Made by a program: the position numbers and the translations under genes. 64,000 nucleotides of DNA. It comes from Patescibacteria group bacterium (GTDB taxonomy: Bacteria > Patescibacteria > Paceibacteria > UBA6257 > 2-01-FULL-56-20). The stretch is from assembly GCA_018971305.1 (NCBI GenBank), contig JAGXBC010000001.1, forward strand, positions 124,001-188,000, written 5' to 3'. The notes under the pieces are model-generated. The model saw only the letters and a list, made by a program, of their open reading frames with translations, searched no databases and was not told the origin of the DNA. This document shows positions 34,015 to 41,127 of the stretch, piece after piece. Positions within the stretch are counted from its first letter, which is position 1. Each line of letters begins with the position of its first letter.

Positions 34015-35348
34015 TAGAGTGTTACGGCCTTGCGGCCCGTTAATTTTTCCCACCGCCGTATCGCGACCGTAAGATACACCGGCGATTTTTCCATCATGAA
34101 GCAGCGGCGCTTCATCTTGGTCGCGGCGATCAGCGTGCTCCCCGATCCGCAAAACGGTTCAAGGACAAGATCGCCGCGATGCGTGAGCACTTTCAAATAG
34201 GGAATGAGCAGGGGCAGGGGCTTGGTCCCGAAGACGATGTTTTGCCCGCTGTGCTTCGCGTCGTCCGCGACGTGCTCGATGTAATCGGTCGGACAAATCT
34301 TTTTTCCTTTTTCGTAACTTTCCCACGCCGGTTTTCCGGAGGTCATGAAGAGCGCGTTTTCGTATTCGTTCTGCAGCAGTTCGTCCTCCTCCGGTTCGAG
34401 ATTGAGCGCGACGTCGCCGCCGGTGCCTACGACGGCAATGTCGGTTTTATTAAAGAACTTATATTTCGCCGAGAAATTTTGCACTCTGTTCGGCACATGC
34501 CAGGTGATCGTGTTGCGATAGCGCCAGTGCTTTTCCATGGCGTTCCATATCGTCCGCAAGTTTTTTGGATTTTCAAAAACTATTATCGAGAAATCCGGCT
34601 TCTGCACTTTCGCCACGGCATCCATCCACCGCTCGGTAAAGTCCGGCGGCAGTTCGTCCGTCCCCAAATACTTCCGGTCCTTCCTGTAGCCAAACCCTTC
34701 GGTAGGCTTGCCGTGCCGCTTGCCGCCGCGCAAATAGTGGAGGATGTAGGGCGGATCGGTAAAACACATGTCGGCCCTCTCGCCGCCCATGAGCTTCAGC
34801 ATGTCCGCTTCTATGGTTGAGTCGCCGCACATGGCGCGGCTGCCATCCAGGTCGTACACGTCGCCCTTCTGTATTTCGATGGAGGCGATGTCCAATTTCT
34901 CAAGCTCGCGCTGCAGGTCAAAGACCTCGTGGTTGTCCTCAACCTGAAAGATGTCGTCCAGCTCCTCGCTCGTGAAGCCCAGGTTTTTCAGAAAACCCTC
35001 GTCGAACTCCGCGAGCGCGGCGAAGTCAAACTCGCCGACGTTTTTTGAAAGGCGAATACAGAGTTCTTTTTCGCGCTCAAGGTCAGGGATATTGACGTAG
35101 ACGCAAGGAACTTTTTCATATCCCAGTTTCCGATACGCCTTGAGGCGCTGGTGGCCGCCGATCAGAACGTTCTTCCGCTGCGGCGCGGAGTTCAGGATGA
35201 GAGGGTCCACGATGCCGAACCCGACGATGGACTGCTCCAGGTCGGCGAGCCCTTTCGCGTCTATCGTTTTGGGGTTGTACTCGTTTTCGCGGATGTTCGC
35301 GATGGGAACGTATTCAATGTGCAGTTTTTCTTCTAGGATTTTGTCCAT
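34014..35348 (-). CDS. ParB/Srx-domain plus DNA methyltransferase fusion, phage type
   Basis: 444 aa. The first 110 residues form a ParB-like nuclease domain (EYVPIANIRENEYNPKTI, GIVDPLIL, LIGGHQRLKAYRKLG). A D12/N6-N4 methyltransferase follows with DPPYILHY (motif IV, near 205) and EPFCGSGSTLIAA (motif I, near 405), that is the beta-class order. Such fusions are common in phages next to terminases and methylate adenine or cytosine-N4. No restriction partner is adjacent. Translationally coupled to the TerS-like gene. Confidence 0.88.
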   Translation of the reverse strand: MDKILEEKLHIEYVPIANIRENEYNPKTIDAKGLADLEQSIVGFGIVDPLILNSAPQRKNVLIGGHQRLKAYRKLGYEKVPCVYVNIPDLEREKELCIRLSKNVGEFDFAALAEFDEGFLKNLGFTSEELDDIFQVEDNHEVFDLQRELEKLDIASIEIQKGDVYDLDGSRAMCGDSTIEADMLKLMGGERADMCFTDPPYILHYLRGGKRHGKPTEGFGYRKDRKYLGTDELPPDFTERWMDAVAKVQKPDFSIIVFENPKNLRTIWNAMEKHWRYRNTITWHVPNRVQNFSAKYKFFNKTDIAVVGTGGDVALNLEPEEDELLQNEYENALFMTSGKPAWESYEKGKKICPTDYIEHVADDAKHSGQNIVFGTKPLPLLIPYLKVLTHRGDLVLEPFCGSGSTLIAATKMKRRCFMMEKSPVYLTVAIRRWEKLTGRKAVTL

Positions 35349-35449
35349 GGTATTAATAGATTATTTTTTGTCGACATTTTTATTTTTATTCAACCATGCA
35401 CAAATCATCCCGGTGGTTCTTGCTATTTCCTGCTGCCCGCCAAGAGAGC

Positions 35450-35476
35450 AATAAAAACGGGCCGCATTGGCGGCTC
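35450..35476 (-). terminator. Rho-independent terminator
   Basis: Minus strand GAGCCGCCAATGCGGCCC stem followed by GTTTTTATT, 32 bases after the stop of the 35508-36116 gene. Confidence 0.7.
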
Positions 35477-35507
35477 ATTTTGCCTATTCACAAACAACCA
35501 GCAAGAA

Positions 35508-36116
35508 TCAGGTTTCTATCACGAGACCCTTGCCGGGCACCGTCCGAATGAGGGGCGATCCATCAGGACGATTGAGGGGAAATTTGATCTTCTGTCGCTT
35601 GCGCTTGTGCTTCAATGTAGTGAGCGCGTTCGCGATGCGCTGGCGCTGAACCTTTTTGTCCTCCGCGAAACGCCGCCTCCCATGGTGTTCAAGATATTCA
35701 TAAAGGTCATCGTATGATAAAAATCCGCCTGCGTCCGATTCCTGCAAGAGCGCTTTTACGACAAGCACGTAATCCGCCATCGGATCAGGGAAGTCGATGA
35801 GCTTGCCTCGGGTATAAAAATTATCGTCACGATATTCAAGGAGAGCCTCTTTCGCGTGTATGGTTTTTCCCGTGCCCGCGCGGATGGCCCTGATAGAAGC
35901 TTCATCTAAATGAACGGGCTTTGAAAGGACGGGGAAGAATTTAATCGGCTTCGGGTTCAACATCTCCTGAAGTCTCTTAGCCCCTTCATTCAAAGATTTC
36001 AAGTGCGGCTCGAGATATACCGTGCTTAGCTCAGCCATTGCCTTTTTACCCTCCGACGTTTGTCGCCATTCGCGGGCCGTCATCTGGGATTTACCTTTTT
36101 TCTTCATCGCGCGCAT
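35508..36116 (-). CDS. Putative DNA-binding protein of the phage-like island
   Basis: 202 aa. Basic N-terminus (MRAMKKKGKSQMTAREWRQ), then a region with FFPVLSKPVHLDEASIRAIRAG. The C-terminal 70 residues end QRIANALTTLKHKRKRQKI...GSPLIRTVPGKGLVIET. This resembles the end of winged-helix DNA-binding domains (OmpR-like IRTV-x-G-x-G). It is the first gene of the minus-strand island transcript or a separate regulator. A TAAAAT box six bases before the ATG at 36116 suggests a leaderless mRNA. Family not recognised. Confidence 0.5.
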   Translation of the reverse strand: MRAMKKKGKSQMTAREWRQTSEGKKAMAELSTVYLEPHLKSLNEGAKRLQEMLNPKPIKFFPVLSKPVHLDEASIRAIRAGTGKTIHAKEALLEYRDDNFYTRGKLIDFPDPMADYVLVVKALLQESDAGGFLSYDDLYEYLEHHGRRRFAEDKKVQRQRIANALTTLKHKRKRQKIKFPLNRPDGSPLIRTVPGKGLVIET

Positions 36117-36187
36117 GTCATAATTTTACCAATGTTCAGGGGTGTATGCCATTTGCGCCAGATCAAGCCCTCATCCAAACATGCTGC

Positions 36188-36199
36188 TATAATTTATTC
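36188..36199 (+). promoter_or_regulatory. -10 box for a leaderless HAD-hydrolase mRNA
   Basis: TGCTATAAT (extended -10; TATAAT 36188-36193) is followed by exactly six bases and the ATG at 36200. Confidence 0.5.
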
Positions 36200-36835
36200 A
36201 TGATTAAGGCGGTGATTTTTGATATTGACGGCACGCTCCTCGATTCATTTGAATCAAATTTTGAGTTTTATCGGGTGTTGTTAAGAGCAAGCGGCTATGA
36301 GGCTCCGACCCGAGAGGAATTCGCAAAACTTACCCACGCGACCCTGCACGACGCGATCCGGGCGTTTACCGGCGTTTCTGATCCTGATGAGATAAAGAAA
36401 ATTTGGGCCGCAGGATATGATGCGGCTTCGAAAGTTCAGGATGCAGTGCTTCTCAAGGGAGCGGTTGAGGCGATTCGGGAACTCTCCAGGCGCTACGCGC
36501 TCGCCATCGCGACGAACCGGAACGCGGTGTATGTCTACGAGCCTCCCCTCGACCAGTTAAAGCCGTATTTCAAGACGAGCGTGAGCTACGAAGACACGAG
36601 GAACCATAAGCCGGACCCGGAGCCATTGCTTCTTGCAGCCACGCAGTTGGGAGCGAAGCCGATAGAGTGCGTCTACGTGGGAGATGCGGAAGTCGACTTC
36701 CAAGCCGCCCGATCGGCCGGAATGAGATTTATTCTCTGCGGAAACGCCGCGCTCAAAGTAGCTGATGGTTATGCTACCACCCTTCAAGAGGTGCCCCGAA
36801 TCCTCAAAACACTGGATAACGCCGATCAAAAGTGA
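36200..36835 (+). CDS. HAD-superfamily hydrolase (phosphoglycolate-phosphatase-like)
   Basis: 211 aa from the ATG at 36200; upstream in-frame codons contain the promoter. Motif I is FDIDGTLLDS (nucleophile Asp and acid/base Asp), motif II lies in ALAIATNRN, motif III Lys in NHKPDPEPL and motif IV in VYVGDAEVDFQAA. The cap is of the helical C1 type. It removes phosphate from a small metabolite; the substrate cannot be told. It is a host-type gene between the phage-like island and the second recombinase, and is divergent from the 35508-36116 gene. Confidence 0.88.
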   Translation: MIKAVIFDIDGTLLDSFESNFEFYRVLLRASGYEAPTREEFAKLTHATLHDAIRAFTGVSDPDEIKKIWAAGYDAASKVQDAVLLKGAVEAIRELSRRYALAIATNRNAVYVYEPPLDQLKPYFKTSVSYEDTRNHKPDPEPLLLAATQLGAKPIECVYVGDAEVDFQAARSAGMRFILCGNAALKVADGYATTLQEVPRILKTLDNADQK

Positions 36836-36851
36836 GCGGCTCGTTTAGAGT

Positions 36852-37020
36852 CCGAAAACCCTTGCTTTTCTTTTGAATGGCACAGCGGGATGGCATATGA
36901 GAAAGTCACCCTGTGCAGTGCCATTTGTGCCATTTTATGGAATTAAGTCCAGCTCGTGGGGCACCCTACAAGAGAGAAGAAGGGTGCGATCTTCCAAAAC
37001 CCTTGTTTTTCCGTTAGAAT
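36852..37020. repeat. Imperfect direct repeat and hairpin between HAD gene and recombinase 2
   Basis: AAAACCCTTGCTTTTC followed by TTTTGAATG near 36854 recurs as AAAACCCTTGTTTTTC followed by CGTTAGAATG near 36995. Between them ATGGCAC/GTGCCAT and GCACAG/CTGTGC arms (36877-36885 and 36911-36924) can form a branched hairpin. This is a possible remnant of an attachment or integration boundary. Confidence 0.3.
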
Positions 37021-37043
37021 GAACGCTACCGAGGGAGCTGTTT

Positions 37044-38573
37044 TCACTTTTCAAAACGACCCCAAAGGACGCTTGTAAAATCTCGTTGTGGTATGTTCAG
37101 TACCGACACAGCGCACACCGTAGTAAAAGTCAAATCCCCAGACACCGCCGCGCACGGCTCGGCGGCCAGTTCGTATTGTAATTTGGGGGCAAACGAGAAT
37201 TCGCGGTTTCGCAAAATATGGTTCGAGCCGATGTTTTTAAGAAATGTTGTCATTGCGTTCGTGTCTCCGCTCTCAACGAGTTTTGATGCCTGATTGAGCG
37301 ATAAAACGAACTCGCGGGCCGGTTCGAGCCACGACAGACCCTTGTCGGTAAAATCTTTTATTTTTTCATTGAGTTCGACCTTTCGGGAAAGCAGCTGCTC
37401 TTTCTTCGCGGCGTATTCCGTTTGGGTCAAGGCGTCGGCAAGATATGCGTCGAGAAGTTTGGACAGCTTTGCTTCGATTTTGGAAACTTCGTTTTTCAAT
37501 ACATCAATCTCGGCTCGCGCCTCATCTCTCGCCTTGTCCTGTTCCGCGTCGAACGCCGCTAATACTTTCTCAGCGTCCTCGCTCGATAAAGAAACTTTTT
37601 CGAGAAATGAAATTATCTGCTCCATTAGCAACTCCTCGCGCAGATAATGTTTTTCTTGGCATACACCGCCTTTCTTCGTGCAGCGATAATATGCGTGGCC
37701 TTTCTGCATTTCGGCGGTGATAGATGAGCCGCACGAGGCGCACTTCAACAAACCAAGAAAAGCGAACTTGTGCTTGCCTGTCTCTATCTCCTTGCCGCGT
37801 TTCGTCCTCACGTCTTGGCATTTATCAAAAAGTTTCTTTGATATCAGCGGTTCGTGCGTCCCTTCAAAGATTTCGCCTCGGTATCTCATCAGGCCGACAT
37901 AGAACGGGTTGGTCAAAATCTTCTGTATGTTGCTAAGCGAGATTTCCTTACCCAGATTGCCGCGCAATCCGTTCGCTTTGCACCATAGAACGAGCGCGTG
38001 AAGCGTATAGGTGCCCGTTCCGTAAATCTCAAAGAGCTTGCGGACTTTAGGAGCTTTCTCGGTATCAACGTCTATGCCTCGCGTCTTCGGGTTGTTGAGG
38101 TAGCCAATCGGTGCCCAGCTCGGCCATACGCCGTTTCTTAGCTTCTGTCGCAAGCCGCGCTTCACATTCTCTCGAAGATTATCTACGAAATATTTGCTTT
38201 GACCGAACGCGATATTGAGCATAAATAGGCCTTGCGGTGTCGGCTCAAACCAGAACGTCGGGAACTTGAGGGACTTAATCAGGCCTCGATCTACGAAGTG
38301 TATTATGCGGCCTCCGTCCACGCTGTTCCTTGCGAGACGGTCGGGATGCCACGAGATAATGCCCTCGGCTTTCCCTTTCTCAATCAATGACAACATTTCG
38401 GCGAACTTGATACGTCCGGGTTCTTTGGCGGTCTTTGCTTCTTCAAAGGAAGCGACAATTTCAAGTTTTTCTTTGGCGGCAAATTCCCGAAGCTCCACCA
38501 GTTGCGCCTCGATAGACAATATCTGGCGGTCATCTTCTTCGGTACTCTTGCGTGCGTAAATTATGTATCTCAT
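37044..38573 (-). CDS. Large serine recombinase 2
   Basis: 509 aa. Catalytic domain MRYIIYARKSTEEDDRQ-LSIEAQ with the Ser nucleophile in RKST and WHPDRLARNSVDGG. A recombinase domain follows (about 165-260), then a zinc ribbon with CASCGSS...CTKKGGVC (about 285-320), a coiled coil (about 345-415) and a tail containing IGSNHILRNREFSFAP. The last 60 codons run through a 99-bp repeat whose inverted copy lies just upstream of the gene. Thus the coding region is bracketed by the repeat. Its N- and C-terminal coding fragments recur nearby in the opposite orientation. Probably the active enzyme of the local mobile element. Confidence 0.9.
   Translation of the reverse strand: MRYIIYARKSTEEDDRQILSIEAQLVELREFAAKEKLEIVASFEEAKTAKEPGRIKFAEMLSLIEKGKAEGIISWHPDRLARNSVDGGRIIHFVDRGLIKSLKFPTFWFEPTPQGLFMLNIAFGQSKYFVDNLRENVKRGLRQKLRNGVWPSWAPIGYLNNPKTRGIDVDTEKAPKVRKLFEIYGTGTYTLHALVLWCKANGLRGNLGKEISLSNIQKILTNPFYVGLMRYRGEIFEGTHEPLISKKLFDKCQDVRTKRGKEIETGKHKFAFLGLLKCASCGSSITAEMQKGHAYYRCTKKGGVCQEKHYLREELLMEQIISFLEKVSLSSEDAEKVLAAFDAEQDKARDEARAEIDVLKNEVSKIEAKLSKLLDAYLADALTQTEYAAKKEQLLSRKVELNEKIKDFTDKGLSWLEPAREFVLSLNQASKLVESGDTNAMTTFLKNIGSNHILRNREFSFAPKLQYELAAEPCAAVSGDLTFTTVCAVSVLNIPQRDFTSVLWGRFEK
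37113..37211 (+). repeat. 99-bp inverted repeat, copy R1 (inside recombinase 2, 3' end)
   Basis: Begins GCACACCGTAGT and ends GCGGTTTCG; the reverse complement is found without a mismatch at 38600-38698. Confidence 0.9.
38417..38486 (-). repeat. Source segments of recombinase fragments found elsewhere
   Basis: Within the recombinase gene, 38417-38436 (coding KTAKEP) recurs inverted at 38764-38783, and 38454-38486 (coding EFAAKEKLEIV) recurs inverted at 39672-39704. Confidence 0.75.
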
Positions 38574-38599
38574 CGTGTTAAAAATTTTCTTTTCCCAAT

Positions 38600-38698
38600 C
38601 GAAACCGCGAATTCTCGTTTGCCCCCAAATTACAATACGAACTGGCCGCCGAGCCGTGCGCGGCGGTGTCTGGGGATTTGACTTTTACTACGGTGTGC
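38600..38698 (-). repeat. 99-bp inverted repeat, copy R1-prime (upstream of recombinase 2)
   Basis: Perfect reverse complement of 37113-37211. It ends about 27 bases before the recombinase start and overlaps the 70-bp repeat R3 by five bases. Confidence 0.9.
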
Positions 38699-38763
38699 AG
38701 GACGATTGAGATAGCTCGAACGGTTTTCAGCCCACCCCCCACACGCGGCGGAGCCGCACTGAT
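38694..38763 (+). repeat. 70-bp inverted repeat, copy R3 (left end of two-gene cassette)
   Basis: Begins TGTGCAGGACG, ends GCACTGAT. Its reverse complement lies at 39706-39774 with a single-base difference in a C-run. Confidence 0.88.
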
Positions 38764-38834
38764 AAAGACCGCCAAAGAACCCGTTTATTTCATCGGCTCG
38801 AACCATATTTTGTGGGAAAAGAAAATTTTTAATC
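38761..38834 (+). pseudogene. Serine recombinase remnant in opposite orientation
   Basis: The plus strand encodes KTAKEP joined almost directly to FIGSNHIL, segments that are nearly 400 residues apart in recombinase 2. This is a shuffled or deleted recombinase copy. It is followed by GGGAAAAGAAAATTTTTAA, which is also the sequence directly upstream of the recombinase 2 start codon (38579-38597, minus strand). Confidence 0.6.
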
Positions 38835-38836
38835 AT

Positions 38837-39148
38837 ATGAACAACATAAAAGTTGGAAAATATATAGTTGGCACTATTATTGCTATATATATTTTAGGGA
38901 ATGTTCTTGGCGACATCGTTGCATTGGGGATGATTGGCTCATGGTTGATGAGAACAATTTTCTTGATATTATTTTTTATACCTATAAGCATAGTGTACAA
39001 AGGATATATTTTTGCGCTGAAAGAAGCTCAAAAACAAAATACGAAATGGAAAGCTTGGAGGACATTTCTTGTTTATACGATAATTTTCGTCGTCATATCT
39101 TATGTAGTAGGCTATTTCTTAGGATACGTAGCGGGATTATTTGCATAA
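38837..39148 (+). CDS. Small polytopic membrane protein, cassette gene 1
   Basis: 103 aa from the ATG at 38837; the frame continues upstream through recombinase-derived sequence. Three hydrophobic segments are seen (about 8-28, 34-55 and 78-100), with a charged loop KEAQKQNTKWKAWR between the last two. AT-rich compared with the recombinase and the phage-like island. No family is recognised. It and the next gene are cargo between the 70-bp inverted repeats; a recombinase-type leader sequence precedes it. Confidence 0.55.
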   Translation: MNNIKVGKYIVGTIIAIYILGNVLGDIVALGMIGSWLMRTIFLILFFIPISIVYKGYIFALKEAQKQNTKWKAWRTFLVYTIIFVVISYVVGYFLGYVAGLFA

Positions 39149-39192
39149 AAAAATTGTTCTAAACCTGGGGAGTTACTATTATCCATAAATAC

Positions 39193-39657
39193 ATGAACGA
39201 AGGCAGGGAAAAAGAAAAGCCAATCAATATCGGATTGAGTAGCGCAAATCGTAACCTTATTGTGGCGCTGGTAGCATTTGCATTGCTCATTTGGGGTCCA
39301 ATAGACCCATACGGAATTATTGTTCGTTTAGCGTATCTCATCATCATACCGCCATTGGTTTGGTTTATATTACTTAAGTGGGGGCGTAGTTTAAGAATGG
39401 ACTTTTCGGCGAATGACTACTTCAATCGTGCAGTTGTTGGGGTGCTCGCCGGAATACTCTTGGCTAGTGCCTTCATGTCTTATACAAGTAAATATCATTA
39501 TGAATGCACTCAATACGAGCAGACTTATGATGGCAGGGATTGTGTTGGCGACTATACAGTAACAAAGGGTCCAGATTATGCTGGAATGTTTATAGAGGTT
39601 GTACTGGCAGGAGTCGCTTTCTGGTACGCATCCTCTAAAAGAATTGATAAAGAATAG
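39193..39657 (+). CDS. Membrane protein, cassette gene 2
   Basis: 154 aa. Four hydrophobic segments (about 21-35, 42-62, 80-95 and 130-146) and an outside loop with two cysteines (YECTQYEQTYDGRDCVGDY), likely disulfide-bonded. Short charged N-terminus (MNEGREKEKP). It follows cassette gene 1 by 44 bases on the same strand. No family recognised. Two adjacent small membrane proteins inside an inverted-repeat cassette could be a toxin/immunity or phage-exclusion pair, but nothing in the sequence proves this. Confidence 0.55.
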   Translation: MNEGREKEKPINIGLSSANRNLIVALVAFALLIWGPIDPYGIIVRLAYLIIIPPLVWFILLKWGRSLRMDFSANDYFNRAVVGVLAGILLASAFMSYTSKYHYECTQYEQTYDGRDCVGDYTVTKGPDYAGMFIEVVLAGVAFWYASSKRIDKE

Positions 39658-39671
39658 CCCTAGGGTAATAC

Positions 39672-39705
39672 TGAATTTGCCGCCAAAGAAAAACTTGAAA
39701 TTGTC
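39672..39705 (+). pseudogene. Recombinase N-terminal fragment
   Basis: A 33-base stretch identical to part of recombinase 2 (coding EFAAKEKLEIV) in the opposite orientation, directly joined to repeat R3-prime. Confidence 0.6.
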
Positions 39706-39774
39706 ATCAGTGCGGCTCCGCCGCGTGTGGGGGTGGGCTGAAAACCGTTCGAGCTATCTCAATCGTCCTGCACA
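39706..39774 (-). repeat. 70-bp inverted repeat, copy R3-prime (right end of two-gene cassette)
   Basis: Reverse complement of 38694-38763 with one missing C in a run of six. Confidence 0.88.
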
Positions 39775-39866
39775 ACTCAGGGCGCGGTTCAAGGGACTCT
39801 GGTCCCTGACCCGCACAGGCGACTTTGCCACCCACCTTGCAAGGGCGCAAATTACAAACGATACTC

Positions 39867-39903
39867 AAACAAAAATCCGCACATTATGCGGATTTTTGTT
39901 TTG
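39867..39903. terminator. Bidirectional rho-independent terminator
   Basis: ACAAAAATCCGCA and TGCGGATTTTTGT form a stem with T-runs on both strands. It ends the 39918-40625 gene (minus). Confidence 0.85.
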
Positions 39904-39917
39904 TGCGAGAGTTGCGC

Positions 39918-40625
39918 TTAGTGAGTCCCGCCGATTGGAAGAGCAGGAATCGTTACATCCCTCACGATTTGAGCCGTGATCGTCCCGCTCGCATTCGTAC
40001 CCCAGACACGGACCGTGTCACCGCTCTGGATGCTCGCCAAGGAAAGCGTAAGCCAGTTGCGGTTCACGACCTGCGCGTTCGCGGCGACGTTTACGGTATA
40101 TGGCGTGCCGTTCACGGTGAGCGTGAAGGTCGAGCCGGAGACCGCACCCGCAGTGCCCTGGAAGTTCCGGGGCGTGCCGCTTTGGATCGTTTGGCGGATC
40201 GATTGCACGTTCTGCTGCCTCTCCTGGTTTACCGCTTGACGGTATGTCCAGTCGCGGACGAGCGTAGCGTCAACCGTCCAGTTCGCAGATTGCGATACAG
40301 TTCCCTGGACTCCTACGAAATCGCCAGTCTTGAATTGGGTAAGATCGTTGCCGGCAGCGACAGGAAGCACCTCTGCCCCCGAGCCGACGTTCACCGTCCA
40401 ATCCCCGCCCCAGCTTTTTACAGTGAGCAAATTCGCCGAAACGGAATCAATGGTACCGCGGAGGAGTACCCGTCCTGCTGGTCCCGCCTCAAACACCATC
40501 GGCTGGGAGGGTGTGCCAGGCGATCCGGAGGTGGTCGTGGATGCAGTCTGAGCGCTTGCGATCAGGGCGAACGCCAATACCGATCCGACAACGGCTGTTC
40601 CCATAACTATTTTTCTAATGGTCAT
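39918..40625 (-). CDS. Secreted DUF5666-like beta protein
   Basis: 235 aa. Signal peptide MTIRKIVMGTAVVGSVLAF ending ASA-QT. Two similar OB-like modules follow: GRVLLRGTIDSVSANLLTVKS...FVGVQGTVS and FQGTAGAVSGSTFTLTVNG...DTVRVWGTN, the pattern of DUF5666 domains of exported bacterial proteins. A helix with RQAVNQERQQNVQSIRQ joins them. Its leader contains the AAAGGTCGGA motif and it has its own terminator, so it looks monocistronic. Function unknown. Confidence 0.7.
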   Translation of the reverse strand: MTIRKIVMGTAVVGSVLAFALIASAQTASTTTSGSPGTPSQPMVFEAGPAGRVLLRGTIDSVSANLLTVKSWGGDWTVNVGSGAEVLPVAAGNDLTQFKTGDFVGVQGTVSQSANWTVDATLVRDWTYRQAVNQERQQNVQSIRQTIQSGTPRNFQGTAGAVSGSTFTLTVNGTPYTVNVAANAQVVNRNWLTLSLASIQSGDTVRVWGTNASGTITAQIVRDVTIPALPIGGTH

Positions 40626-40654
40626 CTTACTTAAATCTTAAATTAAGTTTTCTT

Positions 40655-40664
40655 TCCGACCTTT
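40655..40664 (-). promoter_or_regulatory. AAAGGTCG-type leader motif, site 4
   Basis: Minus strand AAAGGTCGGA about 29 bases before the ATG at 40625. TATAAC about 27 bases further upstream is a possible -10. Confidence 0.35.
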
Positions 40665-40714
40665 TGTTATATGGCTGAATAACGCTATAGAATGTTATAC
40701 GTGTTAGCCGGGTA

Positions 40715-41083
40715 TTATGTTTCACCGAAGAGACGATAGTGAGACACGATTGCCAGATATATCGCCGCGAGGACGAAAAACGCCAGAAGCCCGGCCACTA
40801 TTGCGTATCGCGGTCCCCATTTTGGCGCGAGATATGCCACCACGAGCATATACGGAATCCACGAGACGATAGTCCCGATAAGTACGAACCACGCATGTTG
40901 GCCTACAGCCCCGCCACCCCTTGATTCGCCAATGAAGATATAGGCTACTAAAGTAAAGACCGGAATAAGCGTGGCGAACCCCGAAAGCAAGCGCGAGCCA
41001 TTTTCCTCGAGAGCGACTATGAGGACGGTGAAAAAACCGCCGGTAATGAAATAAACAAGGTAGTTTTTGAGCTGGGGCCACAT
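40715..41083 (-). CDS. Four-helix membrane protein, GlpM/DUF3147-like
   Basis: 122 aa with four hydrophobic segments (about 8-26, 32-50, 64-88 and 92-113). The sequence LLSGFATLIPVFTLVAYIFIGES resembles the core of GlpM/DUF3147-type small membrane proteins. Function in this group is not established. A TATAAT box lies six bases before the ATG, so the mRNA is probably leaderless. Divergent from a short remnant at 41128. Confidence 0.55.
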   Translation of the reverse strand: MWPQLKNYLVYFITGGFFTVLIVALEENGSRLLSGFATLIPVFTLVAYIFIGESRGGGAVGQHAWFVLIGTIVSWIPYMLVVAYLAPKWGPRYAIVAGLLAFFVLAAIYLAIVSHYRLFGET

Positions 41084-41097
41084 AGGTTAATTATAAT
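41084..41097. promoter_or_regulatory. Overlapping divergent -10 boxes (ATTATAAT)
   Basis: TATAAT on the minus strand (41090-41095) is six bases before the ATG at 41083; TATAAT on the plus strand (41092-41097) is about 30 bases before the ATG at 41128. Confidence 0.5.
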
Positions 41098-41127
41098 GGA
41101 TTGCGCCGCGAGTGCTACGATGTGACA

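Noticed and set aside
39775..39840. Possible tRNA-like fragment (GGTTCAAGG, GGGACTCTGGTCCC)
   Set aside because: No acceptor or anticodon stem could be built around it; only a local hairpin remains.
39825..40634. 269-codon plus-strand open frame
   Set aside because: Antisense to the DUF5666-like gene with a good signal peptide; the plus frame is Arg-rich and has no domain pattern.
40722..41081. 119-codon frame overlapping 40715-41083 on the same strand
   Set aside because: The alternative frame has no membrane pattern, while 40715-41083 has four clean hydrophobic helices and a leaderless promoter.
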